Source of the DNA: a bacterium HR17
Lineage (GTDB): Bacteria; Armatimonadota; Fervidibacteria; Fervidibacterales; Fervidibacteraceae
Direction: 5' to 3'
Assembly: GCA_002898575.1 (NCBI GenBank)
Contig: BEHT01000030.1
Location: 1-43,032 of the forward strand
DNA: 43,032 nt
Shown here: positions 1-6,951 of the stretch, piece by piece
Layout of the letters: each line of letters starts with the position of its first letter
Position numbering within the stretch: position 1 is the first letter of the stretch
Made by a program: the position numbers and the translations under genes
Notes under the pieces: model-generated
Database searches by the model: none
Seen by the model: the letters and a program-made list of their open reading frames with translations, nothing else
What the model was told of the DNA's origin: nothing

Positions 1-693
1 GGAGACATGGAACAGCGGCGATGCCTCCCGCCACACCTCAGGCGCTTCATCGTAGGGCTTACCGAGAAAGTCCACCAACAGGTTACCCACGACAGGCATG
101 CGGCTGGCTTGCACATAGCGGGGGTCGGTTAAGTCCGTCGGACCGAAGATGTCCAGCACACATTGCACCTTACTGCTAACGCCCTGCAACGCAGGGTCAC
201 TGTCGTCGCGCGTTTCCCGCATCCCCAACAGCAACGCCAGATGCCCACCTGCCGACGCACCAGCGGCGCCGATGCGTTTGGGGTCTATGCGCCACTTGGC
301 AGCCTGTTTGCGCAACCACCGCACCGCCCGCTGACAATCGTCCAACTGGGCAGGATAATGCCATTGAGGCGCCAAACGATAGTTGATGGCGGTGGCGACA
401 TAGCCCCGCGCCGCAAACCGTTCGGCGAGCAACCGCAGCTGTTGTTTGTTACCGCTCCGCCATCCGCCGCCGTGAATGACCACGACCGCCGGACGCAACC
501 CTTTCCCGTCGTCGTTGGGCAGGTAAAGGTCCAGCACTTGCCGCTCCAACGGTCCATAGGCGATATCTTGCTGGACTTCAAATGGCGGGCTTTGCGCCGC
601 TCGCCACGCCGCAACCGTTGCGACAAACGCCGCACTGGCGAAGAGCGCAGTCGCGGACAGTATTGCGACGCTCCAAAGCCACACTTTGCGCAT
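1..693 (-). CDS. Secreted/anchored alpha/beta hydrolase (esterase-lipase-like), C-terminus cut by window edge
   Basis: The reading frame starts at ATG 693 and is open to base 1, giving 231 residues without a stop, so the gene continues outside the window. Residues 1-30 form a hydrophobic, Ala-rich signal peptide or membrane anchor. The oxyanion-hole motif HGGGW lies at residues 74-78. The nucleophile elbow GASAGG is at residues 145-150, with Ser147 as the expected nucleophile. The segment between them (NYRLAP, then an Asp-rich stretch followed by W-L) is typical of the carboxylesterase/acetyl-esterase branch of the alpha/beta-hydrolase fold (BD-FAE/HSL-like). The catalytic Asp and His would lie in the missing part. 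The substrate cannot be told; short-chain esters or acetylated sugars are common for this group. A GGGGG stretch about 9 nt upstream may be the ribosome site. It is divergent from the neighbouring oxidoreductase gene. Confidence 0.85.
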   Translation of the reverse strand, partial: MRKVWLWSVAILSATALFASAAFVATVAAWRAAQSPPFEVQQDIAYGPLERQVLDLYLPNDDGKGLRPAVVVIHGGGWRSGNKQQLRLLAERFAARGYVATAINYRLAPQWHYPAQLDDCQRAVRWLRKQAAKWRIDPKRIGAAGASAGGHLALLLGMRETRDDSDPALQGVSSKVQCVLDIFGPTDLTDPRYVQASRMPVVGNLLVDFLGKPYDEAPEVWREASPLFHVS

Positions 694-836
694 CCCGATT
701 GCCCCCTTCCGCACCGCAACTTTATCACGCCTCCTACTTCGTTTCTACCCGCATTCGCCGCTTTTTTTCCGCCGAACCGGCGCTCGGCGCGATAAAATGC
801 GAGGGCAAATGCCTGAGACGAAAGTGAGGGACTGCG

Positions 837-3650
837 ATGGTGCGTTGGGTCATTCCGGTCGTCGCAATGTTGATAGCACCTGCGACGGCGCAATGGGTAG
901 AAGTGAACGAAGCGGGCGAACCCGTTAGCGGGCAATGGCAAGCCGTGACACTTTCCACTCCGCTCGGCACTTTCAACGGTTGGCAAACGACGACCCGCCG
1001 AGAGCGCCCCCACTTTCTTGCCCGCTGGTTTACGCCGACACGCCAAGTCGTGGAAGTGACTTTCGCAGTCAAAACACCGCCCAAAGGGCGGCGTGGGTTG
1101 ACTTTCGGGTTGAGTTACGGTGCGCCGACCCATTGGGCAAACGAAGGGGTGCGCGTCGCGTTTGGCGGTAACGGGGTTTTAATGCGCCACGATGTCGGCG
1201 ATTGGTTCACATGGCGCAGCCGTTTCGCATGGCTGCCTGTCGCCGAATTCGCTTTTTCTCAATGGCTCACGGTACGCTTGGTCGCTGACCCCACAATTGG
1301 CGCGTTCCGCGTTTGGCTTGACGACCGCGCCAGCGATTTACAACCTTTCCTTTCGCCTGTTCCGCAACTCAATTGCTTTTTCCTGTTCAACGGCGAAGGT
1401 GACGGCGCCGCGATTGAAGTCAGTGAACCGAACATGCGCATTGGTGCTCTACCCAATGCGCCCAAAAGCTTGCAAGTTGTTCCAATCAGCTCCGATCGCC
1501 TGCAATTGCGCTGGCAGCCGTCGGAAACACCAAACATCCGAGCCTATCGCATCTATCGGCGCGGACAATTGGCTGGTGAAACAAATCAGACTGTGTGGAC
1601 AGACACGAAGGAGCGCGCCGATGAAGCCTACAGCTACTTTGTGACCGCCGTCGCTGCGACAGCGCCTTCTGGCGGTGCAACCCATCGGGAACCGCCCTCT
1701 CCGCGTTCAGAGGTCGTGGAAAGTTTACCGTCTTGGCAGGACGCAGCGATGCCCCAACCGAAACGGGCGCCAGTTGTTCGCCGACATCCGCCCGTTGCCC
1801 GTTACGATATCGTCGTCGTCGGCGCGACGCCTGCAGGTATAGCCGCTGCGATCTCCGCCGCCCGCTTGGGGCACAAAACCGCTCTCGTTGAACGGACGAA
1901 TCACATCGGCGGGATGATGACCGGCGGGTTGTCAGCGACCGACCGCAGGTATCGCCAAGCCTCAGGGGGGTTGTTCGCTGAGTTCCTGCGACGGGTTGAT
2001 CGCTTCTACGCGCAAGCCTACGGCGAAAACTCCCCACAGCACCGCGCTTGTCGCGACGGCTATTTGTTTGAGCCGAAAGTCGCCTTGCAAGTTTTCTGGC
2101 ACATGCTCGCTGAAGCCCCAAACTTGCACCTTTACTTGCGTCACGAACTGGTCGGCGTCGTTGCCGGCAAACCCTCCGACATCCGCGCCGTTCTACTTCT
2201 TGACAAAAACCGAAGTGTTCGCTGGCGAATGGACGGGCGCATTTTCATTGACGCAACTTACGAGGGTGACTTGGCGGCGATGGCAGGTGTGCCCTATCGT
2301 GTCGGGCGCGAAGGCAGACACGAATTTGGCGAGGAGCACGCAGGCGAAGTTTTCTGGGACAGCCGCGACCGCCAGATTACTTTCGGCAGACCCGACGGCG
2401 ACAAAAAAGTTCAGGCTTACAATTACCGACTCAACTTGACCAAACGAGCCGACAACCGCCGACTTATCGCTGCCCCGCCCGATTACGCCCCGCACCTTTA
2501 CGAAGAAATCGTCGAGCGGGTCAAGGAAGGTGTCTTGTGGCATCCGATGGAGGTTGTCAGCCTCGTTAAATTGCCGCAGCAAAAATTTGACGCCAACAAC
2601 ACGCCAGGACCGTTTCCTTCAACGGATTTCATCGGCGCAAATTACGAGTATCCCGAGGCTGACTGGAACAAGCGGGAACAAATTGCCCGCAAGCACCGCA
2701 ACTACATCGTCGGCTTGCTCTATTTCCTGCAAACCGACCAACGGCTACCTAACGCGTTTCGCGTCGCAGCACAACATTGGTGCTTCGCCGCGGACGAGTT
2801 TGTTGACAACGATAACTTCCCGCCTCAGTTGTATGTCCGCGAAGCGCGGCGTATCGTTGGCGAATATGTGTTCACGGAGCACGACGCTCGCCCAACCTTC
2901 CCTGGTCGCCGCGCTCCCGTGCACGAGGACAGCATCGCCGTCGCCGAATATCCCATTGACAGCCACGCGACGACACCTCGTGACCCCAAACGACCCTACT
3001 TGCACGAAGGCTTTTTCTATCTGCCTCAAATCACCGCAGCGTCCTGTGTGCCTTATCGGGTGATGTTACCGATAGGACACATTGAAAACTTGCTTGTTTG
3101 CGGTGCTGTGTCGGCGACGCACATCGGGTTTGGGACGCTGCGGTTGGAGCCCGTTTGGATGGCGTTAGGGCAAGCAGCGGGAACGGCAGCCCATCTGGCG
3201 CTGACGCAAAACCCTACTCGTCCTTCGGTGCGCTCCGTGCCTGTCGACCAATTGCAGCGGTTGCTGCTGCAGCAGGGGCAAGTCATCGCCTTCTTCACCG
3301 ATCTACCGCCGACTGACACAGACGAATTTGCGGCGGTGCAGTTTTTCGCCGCGCGGGGTTTCTTTGACACTTACGAAGCGCGAGCGGGCGAAGCGGTGGA
3401 CAAAAGCGCAGCGCGCAAGATGCTGCATCGTTTCGCCGAACTCATCCGCCGCCCCATCCCGCACGCGTTTGGGACAGCGTATGAACATCCGACGCAAGAC
3501 GATGTGGTGCGTTGGCTGGCGTCGTTGCTGCAACGCTCCCCGAACGAACTGCGGGCTTGGCTGGACATCACCGTCAAAGACCGTGATGCGCCGCTCACGC
3601 GGGGACAACTGTGCGTTTGGCTCTATCGGCTGTGGGGGCGTCTGCGCTGA
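837..3650 (+). CDS. Large secreted FAD-dependent oxidoreductase with N-terminal beta-sandwich and FnIII module
   Basis: 937 residues, start ATG 837 with a GTGAGGG element just upstream. Residues 1-18 look like a Sec signal peptide ending near ATAQ. Residues about 25-200 are a Trp/Phe-rich beta domain that resembles a concanavalin/laminin-G-like sandwich. Residues about 209-285 are a fibronectin type III domain (PKSLQV start, then IRAYRIYRRG and a tail AYSYFVTAV). From residue 322 a Rossmann dinucleotide site, RYDIVVVGATPAG, begins a FAD-dependent oxidoreductase domain of the FAD_oxidored (PF12831) type. This includes the GGMMTGGLSATD segment typical of the group and a C-terminal FAD-closing region (about 740-790: LLVCGAVSATHIGFG...GQAAG). 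The last ~100 residues, ending LTRGQLCVWLYRLWG, vaguely resemble an SLH repeat. Related proteins are often labelled xanthan lyase or FAD-dependent oxidoreductase; the true substrate is unknown. Export of a flavoenzyme implies a periplasmic or surface role, perhaps on polysaccharide. Confidence 0.85.
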   Translation: MVRWVIPVVAMLIAPATAQWVEVNEAGEPVSGQWQAVTLSTPLGTFNGWQTTTRRERPHFLARWFTPTRQVVEVTFAVKTPPKGRRGLTFGLSYGAPTHWANEGVRVAFGGNGVLMRHDVGDWFTWRSRFAWLPVAEFAFSQWLTVRLVADPTIGAFRVWLDDRASDLQPFLSPVPQLNCFFLFNGEGDGAAIEVSEPNMRIGALPNAPKSLQVVPISSDRLQLRWQPSETPNIRAYRIYRRGQLAGETNQTVWTDTKERADEAYSYFVTAVAATAPSGGATHREPPSPRSEVVESLPSWQDAAMPQPKRAPVVRRHPPVARYDIVVVGATPAGIAAAISAARLGHKTALVERTNHIGGMMTGGLSATDRRYRQASGGLFAEFLRRVDRFYAQAYGENSPQHRACRDGYLFEPKVALQVFWHMLAEAPNLHLYLRHELVGVVAGKPSDIRAVLLLDKNRSVRWRMDGRIFIDATYEGDLAAMAGVPYRVGREGRHEFGEEHAGEVFWDSRDRQITFGRPDGDKKVQAYNYRLNLTKRADNRRLIAAPPDYAPHLYEEIVERVKEGVLWHPMEVVSLVKLPQQKFDANNTPGPFPSTDFIGANYEYPEADWNKREQIARKHRNYIVGLLYFLQTDQRLPNAFRVAAQHWCFAADEFVDNDNFPPQLYVREARRIVGEYVFTEHDARPTFPGRRAPVHEDSIAVAEYPIDSHATTPRDPKRPYLHEGFFYLPQITAASCVPYRVMLPIGHIENLLVCGAVSATHIGFGTLRLEPVWMALGQAAGTAAHLALTQNPTRPSVRSVPVDQLQRLLLQQGQVIAFFTDLPPTDTDEFAAVQFFAARGFFDTYEARAGEAVDKSAARKMLHRFAELIRRPIPHAFGTAYEHPTQDDVVRWLASLLQRSPNELRAWLDITVKDRDAPLTRGQLCVWLYRLWGRLR

Positions 3651-3717
3651 TGCGTTTGCGCCGGACGCGACGCCAATTCCCCGCGTGCCAAATTTGTAGG
3701 GCGGAGGTGAGCAAACG

Positions 3718-4671
3718 ATGCGTTGTCGGGTTGCAGCGCTGTTTGCGTTGGCAGCCATCGCCACACAAGCGAGGGCGCAAGAGGCGGTGCGGTTGACGCT
3801 GAACCTGATGCCCGGTGGAGCGGCATCACGCGTTGTCACAGGCGTCATCAAGGGCGAGTGGCGGTCGCCCGAACCCCTGCCTGTCAAGCTAGAAGTGCGC
3901 GTCAGCAGTTACATCGTCGTCTCGCAAGTGCTGTCCAACGGTGACGCTGTGATTACCGTGCAACCGCAGGGCTTTCAGTTAAAGGGCACGGTTGGCGACG
4001 CCCCGTTAGAGTGGGTCATAACAGCGGACGGCGACCTTCGGGCTTGCTGGCGCGACCGCACCTTTGACAGTCGCCAGTTGCCCCAAGAGGCACGCACCCC
4101 ATTGCGCAAAGCGTTGACCGCCGCTTACGAAGTCACAATCTCCCCACAAGGCGCCATCAAAAGCGTGAAAGCGCCGGAAAGCGTCAAGGCAGACATCTGG
4201 AAGGAAGTTCCGCCTGAACCCAAGTTAGCCCACAAAATCGCACAAGCGCTGCTACAAACTTTGTGGCTACCGTTGTTGCCCAACGAACCCGTGAAAGTCG
4301 GCAACCGTTGGTCGGTCAATGTGCCGCTGGCGATGTTTGAGGATGAAACATCTTTCCCCTTGCCGTTGAATTGCACGTTTGCCAGAACGGAAGGTGACGA
4401 AGCGCATATCGCTGTTCAAGGTGAACTGAAGGGCGAAGGGGCAGAACTGGCGTTGAAACGGGTGCATGTCAGCGACCCGAAAGTTACCGTGCAGCGGGGT
4501 CAGTTGCAATTGAGCGGGGAGGTCGTGTTTGTGCTGAGTTTAGGAGTGCCCCAGCGGGCTCACTGGAAATTGAGCGGCGAGGTGGCAGGCGCCGTGACAC
4601 CCGCTGAAGGCACCCCACAAACCTTCTCCTTCCGCTTTGAAGCAGACTTCAACGACCAACTGTTGTTTTGA
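3718..4671 (+). CDS. Secreted protein of unknown function
   Basis: 317 residues. ATG 3718 follows GGAGGTGAGCAAACG, a strong ribosome site at good spacing. Residues 1-20 are a clear signal peptide (hydrophobic core, then QARAQEA). The mature part is rich in beta-forming stretches with alternating hydrophobic residues and no cysteine motif or catalytic signature that I recognise. The middle contains a helical PEPKLAHKIAQALLQTLWLPLLP segment (in two parts here) followed by a WSVNVPL strand, a layout seen in several uncharacterised secreted families. It lies 67 bp downstream of the secreted oxidoreductase and 45 bp upstream of hslU. I do not recognise a family; a periplasmic or surface beta-sandwich protein is the most that can be said. 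Confidence 0.75.
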   Translation: MRCRVAALFALAAIATQARAQEAVRLTLNLMPGGAASRVVTGVIKGEWRSPEPLPVKLEVRVSSYIVVSQVLSNGDAVITVQPQGFQLKGTVGDAPLEWVITADGDLRACWRDRTFDSRQLPQEARTPLRKALTAAYEVTISPQGAIKSVKAPESVKADIWKEVPPEPKLAHKIAQALLQTLWLPLLPNEPVKVGNRWSVNVPLAMFEDETSFPLPLNCTFARTEGDEAHIAVQGELKGEGAELALKRVHVSDPKVTVQRGQLQLSGEVVFVLSLGVPQRAHWKLSGEVAGAVTPAEGTPQTFSFRFEADFNDQLLF

Positions 4672-4716
4672 GCGACGGTGCAAGGCGTGCCCTACAATTG
4701 TCGGCGGTGATTTCCG

Positions 4717-6126
4717 ATGGATTGGCAAGAACTGACGCCCCGCCAGATCGTTGCTGAGCTGGACAAATACATCGTCGGGCAGGAGCGGGCGAAGCGGATC
4801 GTCGCCATCGCGCTGCGCAACCGCTATCGGCGCAAGTTGCTCCCGGAAAACTTGCGGGACGAGGTGGCGCCCAAAAACATCCTGATGATTGGACCGACGG
4901 GTGTCGGCAAGACAGAAATTGCGCGGCGGTTAGCGCGGTTGGTCAAAGCCCCTTTTGTCAAGGTGGAAGCGACCAAGTTCACGGAAGTCGGCTATGTCGG
5001 GCGTGATGTGGACGGAATGGTGCGGGATTTAGTGGACGCCGCAGTGCGGATGGTGGAACAGGAAAAAATTGCCGAAGTGGAATATCAAGCGGAGGAGTTG
5101 GCGAACCAACGCCTCATTGAAGCGCTGGGGTTAGTGCCCCCCACCCGGCGCCGACGGCGCAGCCCTATCCCCTTCCCCTTCGCTGTTCGGGAAGATACCG
5201 AACCTGCAGAGCCAGACGAGGGCAGCGAAGACCGCGAGCGCATTGAACGATTGCGCCGCCATTATCTCTTGCGGATGAAAGCTGGCGAGTTTGACGACGA
5301 GGAAGTAGAAATTGAGGTTGAAGAACAGACGCCGCCCTTTTTCGTCAATGTGCTGGGACCGCAAGGGATGGAGCAGGTCGGGTTTGACCCAGCCGATTTG
5401 CTCGGTTCCCTGTTCCCCAAGCGCAAACGCAAGCGACGCATGAAGGTCAAAGATGCCCGCCGCGTGCTGATGCAAGAGGAAGCGCAAAAGCTGATTGACC
5501 GTGATGAGGTCGTCCGCGAAGCTATTCGGCGCGCTGAAGAGGACGGCATCATCTTCATTGACGAAATGGACAAGATTGCAGGGCGCGAACGGGGCATCGG
5601 TCCCGATGTGTCACGCGAAGGCGTGCAACGGGATTTGCTGCCCATCGTGGAAGGCAGCACGGTCATGACCCGTTACGGCGCCGTTCACACGCACCACATT
5701 TTGTTCATCGCGGCAGGCGCGTTTCATGTCACCAAGCCGTCCGACCTCATCCCCGAACTGCAGGGACGCTTCCCGCTGCGAGTGGAGTTGGACCCGCTGG
5801 GCAAAGACGACTTCAAGCGGATTTTGACCGAACCCGAAAACGCATTGATCAAGCAATACACGGCTCTGCTGGCGACGGAAGGTGTGACGCTGCACTTTAC
5901 GGAGGACGCCATTGACGCTATCGCCCACTACGCTCAAAAGGTCAACGAGGAGACGGAAAACATCGGAGCGCGCCGCTTGCACACGATCATAGAGAAGGTG
6001 CTGGAAGACATCAGTTTCCGTGCCCCTGAATTGACGGGGGAAACAGTGATCGTTGACGCCGATTATGTGCGACGGCAACTGGAAGGCATCATCGAAAACC
6101 GTGACCTCAGCCGCTACATCCTGTAA
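4717..6126 (+). CDS. hslU: ATP-dependent protease ATPase subunit HslU (ClpY)
   Basis: 469 residues, slightly longer than the usual 440-460. It is an AAA+ unfoldase that normally feeds substrates to the HslV peptidase in the cytosol. The Walker A motif GPTGVGKT is at residues 59-66 and Walker [10 protein letters not shown] at 278-286. The pore-loop region GYVGRDV follows the first domain. The I-domain insertion (about 110-260) is charged and contains an RRRRR patch. The C-terminal tail NRDLSRYIL matches the HslU tail that inserts into HslV, so the protein looks competent to bind HslV. However, hslV is not directly upstream or anywhere in this window: the upstream neighbour is a secreted protein and the downstream one a DUF883-like protein. 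GGTGAT precedes ATG 4717, and TACAAT at 4693-4698 could be a -10 element, but no good -35 was found at 17 nt. Confidence 0.95.
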   Translation: MDWQELTPRQIVAELDKYIVGQERAKRIVAIALRNRYRRKLLPENLRDEVAPKNILMIGPTGVGKTEIARRLARLVKAPFVKVEATKFTEVGYVGRDVDGMVRDLVDAAVRMVEQEKIAEVEYQAEELANQRLIEALGLVPPTRRRRRSPIPFPFAVREDTEPAEPDEGSEDRERIERLRRHYLLRMKAGEFDDEEVEIEVEEQTPPFFVNVLGPQGMEQVGFDPADLLGSLFPKRKRKRRMKVKDARRVLMQEEAQKLIDRDEVVREAIRRAEEDGIIFIDEMDKIAGRERGIGPDVSREGVQRDLLPIVEGSTVMTRYGAVHTHHILFIAAGAFHVTKPSDLIPELQGRFPLRVELDPLGKDDFKRILTEPENALIKQYTALLATEGVTLHFTEDAIDAIAHYAQKVNEETENIGARRLHTIIEKVLEDISFRAPELTGETVIVDADYVRRQLEGIIENRDLSRYIL

Positions 6127-6134
6127 TCCGCAGT

Positions 6135-6449
6135 ATGCCGGACCAAGACCTCGCGAAAGAAATTGAAGCGCTCAAGAAGGACTTCGCAAGCATCAAAGAA
6201 GATTTAGCCAGCGTGCTAAATGCGCTCAAGGAAGAACTGAAAGGCAGGGTGCGTCGTGCAGGTTCGCAGGTCAAAACAAAGGCAGAAGAGGTAGGTGAAG
6301 GAATGCGAGACGCCATAGAGGATGTCAAAGAACGCAGTTTTGATCTGATGGAACGCCTTAAAGAAGAAGTCAGAACACAACCCCTATTGAGCACGCTCAT
6401 CGTTTTTATCTTGGGCTTTGTAGTCGGGTGGTCATTGAAACGACAATGA
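6135..6449 (+). CDS. YqjD/ElaB-like (DUF883) membrane-anchored small protein
   Basis: 104 residues, starting 8 bp after hslU stops, so likely cotranscribed with it. Residues 1-80 are almost entirely charged amphipathic helix with Lys/Glu heptad-like spacing, including a KTKAEEVGEGMRDAIEDVKE stretch. Residues about 83-100 are a single hydrophobic helix (LLSTLIVFILGFVVGWSL) ending in KRQ. This long coil plus C-terminal anchor is the layout of the DUF883/ElaB-YqjD family, whose E. coli members associate with ribosomes and the inner membrane. The family assignment comes from architecture and composition rather than a strict motif; a YtxH-like stress protein is the main alternative. The stop codon overlaps the start of the next small gene. 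Confidence 0.75.
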   Translation: MPDQDLAKEIEALKKDFASIKEDLASVLNALKEELKGRVRRAGSQVKTKAEEVGEGMRDAIEDVKERSFDLMERLKEEVRTQPLLSTLIVFILGFVVGWSLKRQ

Positions 6450-6592
6450 TGCTTCGCCTGGTGACTCTGCTCTTTGCCTTGCTGCTACGCCATGAGTTTA
6501 AGACGCTGCGCAGAGAAATCTGGGTGACTGCAGAAAGCCTTGTTTTACTCCTGCTTGCCATCTGCTTTTCATTGGCGGGGGAGGTTTCTTGA
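6446..6592 (+). CDS. Very small membrane protein (48 aa), coupled to the DUF883-like gene
   Basis: A 48-codon frame starts at ATG 6446, sharing ATGA with the stop of the preceding gene, the classic arrangement for translational coupling. It has two hydrophobic segments (residues about 3-14, LRLVTLLFALLL, and about 31-45, LVLLLLAICFSLAG) separated by a charged HEFKTLRREIW linker, so a two-helix hairpin in the inner membrane is expected. No family is recognised. It could function with the DUF883-like protein as an envelope-stress pair. Alternatively it is a chance frame; the exact overlap and hydrophobic pattern argue for a real gene. Confidence 0.5.
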   Translation: MMLRLVTLLFALLLRHEFKTLRREIWVTAESLVLLLLAICFSLAGEVS

Positions 6593-6671
6593 TAGGAGCA
6601 CTTTATCTGTGCATCTGTAGATACCTTCCGCCTGCAGCCGCCAGTGCCCTTACGGGAACCACTGCTGTGCC

Positions 6672-6698
6672 TCGGAGGGCGCGTCTCCTGACGCGCCC
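6672..6698 (-). repeat. Hairpin repeat copy 1 (inverted)
   Basis: The sequence holds GGGCGCGTC-TCCT-GACGCGCCC, a perfect 9-bp stem with a 4-nt loop, preceded by the conserved flank TCGGAG. Read on the minus strand it aligns with copies 2 and 3 (shared TCAGGAGA and CGCCCTCCGA), but the stem bases differ while pairing is kept. Confidence 0.7.
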
Positions 6699-6722
6699 TT
6701 ATGGTTTTCATGCCGTTTTTTC

Positions 6723-6756
6723 GGCGGCTCAGGAGAGCCGCCCTCCGACCAAACCC
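6723..6756 (+). repeat. Hairpin repeat copy 2
   Basis: GGCGGCTC-AGGA-GAGCCGCC forms a perfect 8-bp stem with an AGGA loop, followed by CTCCGACCAAACCC. Bases 6726-6756 are identical over 31 nt to 6793-6823. Confidence 0.75.
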
Positions 6757-6792
6757 TGTCACCGCGCAAGCCTTTGCTGGCGCCCATATCCC

Positions 6793-6823
6793 GGCTCAGG
6801 AGAGCCGCCCTCCGACCAAACCC
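6793..6823 (+). repeat. Hairpin repeat copy 3
   Basis: This is a 31-nt exact direct repeat of 6726-6756. Only the inner 5 bp of the stem (GGCTC/GAGCC) is kept on the left side, so this copy seems truncated or diverged at its 5' edge. Confidence 0.75.
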
Positions 6824-6827
6824 CAGT

Positions 6828-6860
6828 AAAAATAGGCGCGCCCTTTTTGGGGACGCGCCC
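6828..6860 (-). terminator. Intrinsic terminator of the tig-lon operon
   Basis: On the minus strand a GC-rich stem (GGCGCG plus CCC paired with GGG plus CGCGCC, loop AAAAA, 2-nt bulge) is followed by TATTTTTAC. It lies about 90 bp past the lon stop codon and could also slow transcription arriving from the hslU side. Confidence 0.65.
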
Positions 6861-6951
6861 GTTTTGCCTCTTGCAATCGTTACTGCTGGCAGCGCCGGTT
6901 CCACTCGTCGGACGATGGAACACCCTGACGGCAGCTGTATAACGCAGTGCG

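Larger units (their letters stand above)
6593..6951. other. 359-bp intergenic patch carrying hairpin repeats and a terminator
   Basis: No convincing gene was found between the small membrane protein and the convergent lon gene. The stretch holds three copies of a short hairpin repeat (one inverted) and an intrinsic terminator for lon. A 101-codon minus-strand frame at 6650-6955 runs through the repeats, has no family look and is not called. Confidence 0.6.

Noticed and set aside
285-1133. 282-codon minus-strand frame
   Set aside because: It runs through the oxidoreductase start and through the hydrolase in a different frame; the hydrolase frame has HGGG and GASAGG motifs, this one has none.
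6672-6823. Possible CRISPR-like direct repeats
   Set aside because: There are only three copies, one inverted, with unequal spacing and self-complementary units; no cas genes are present.
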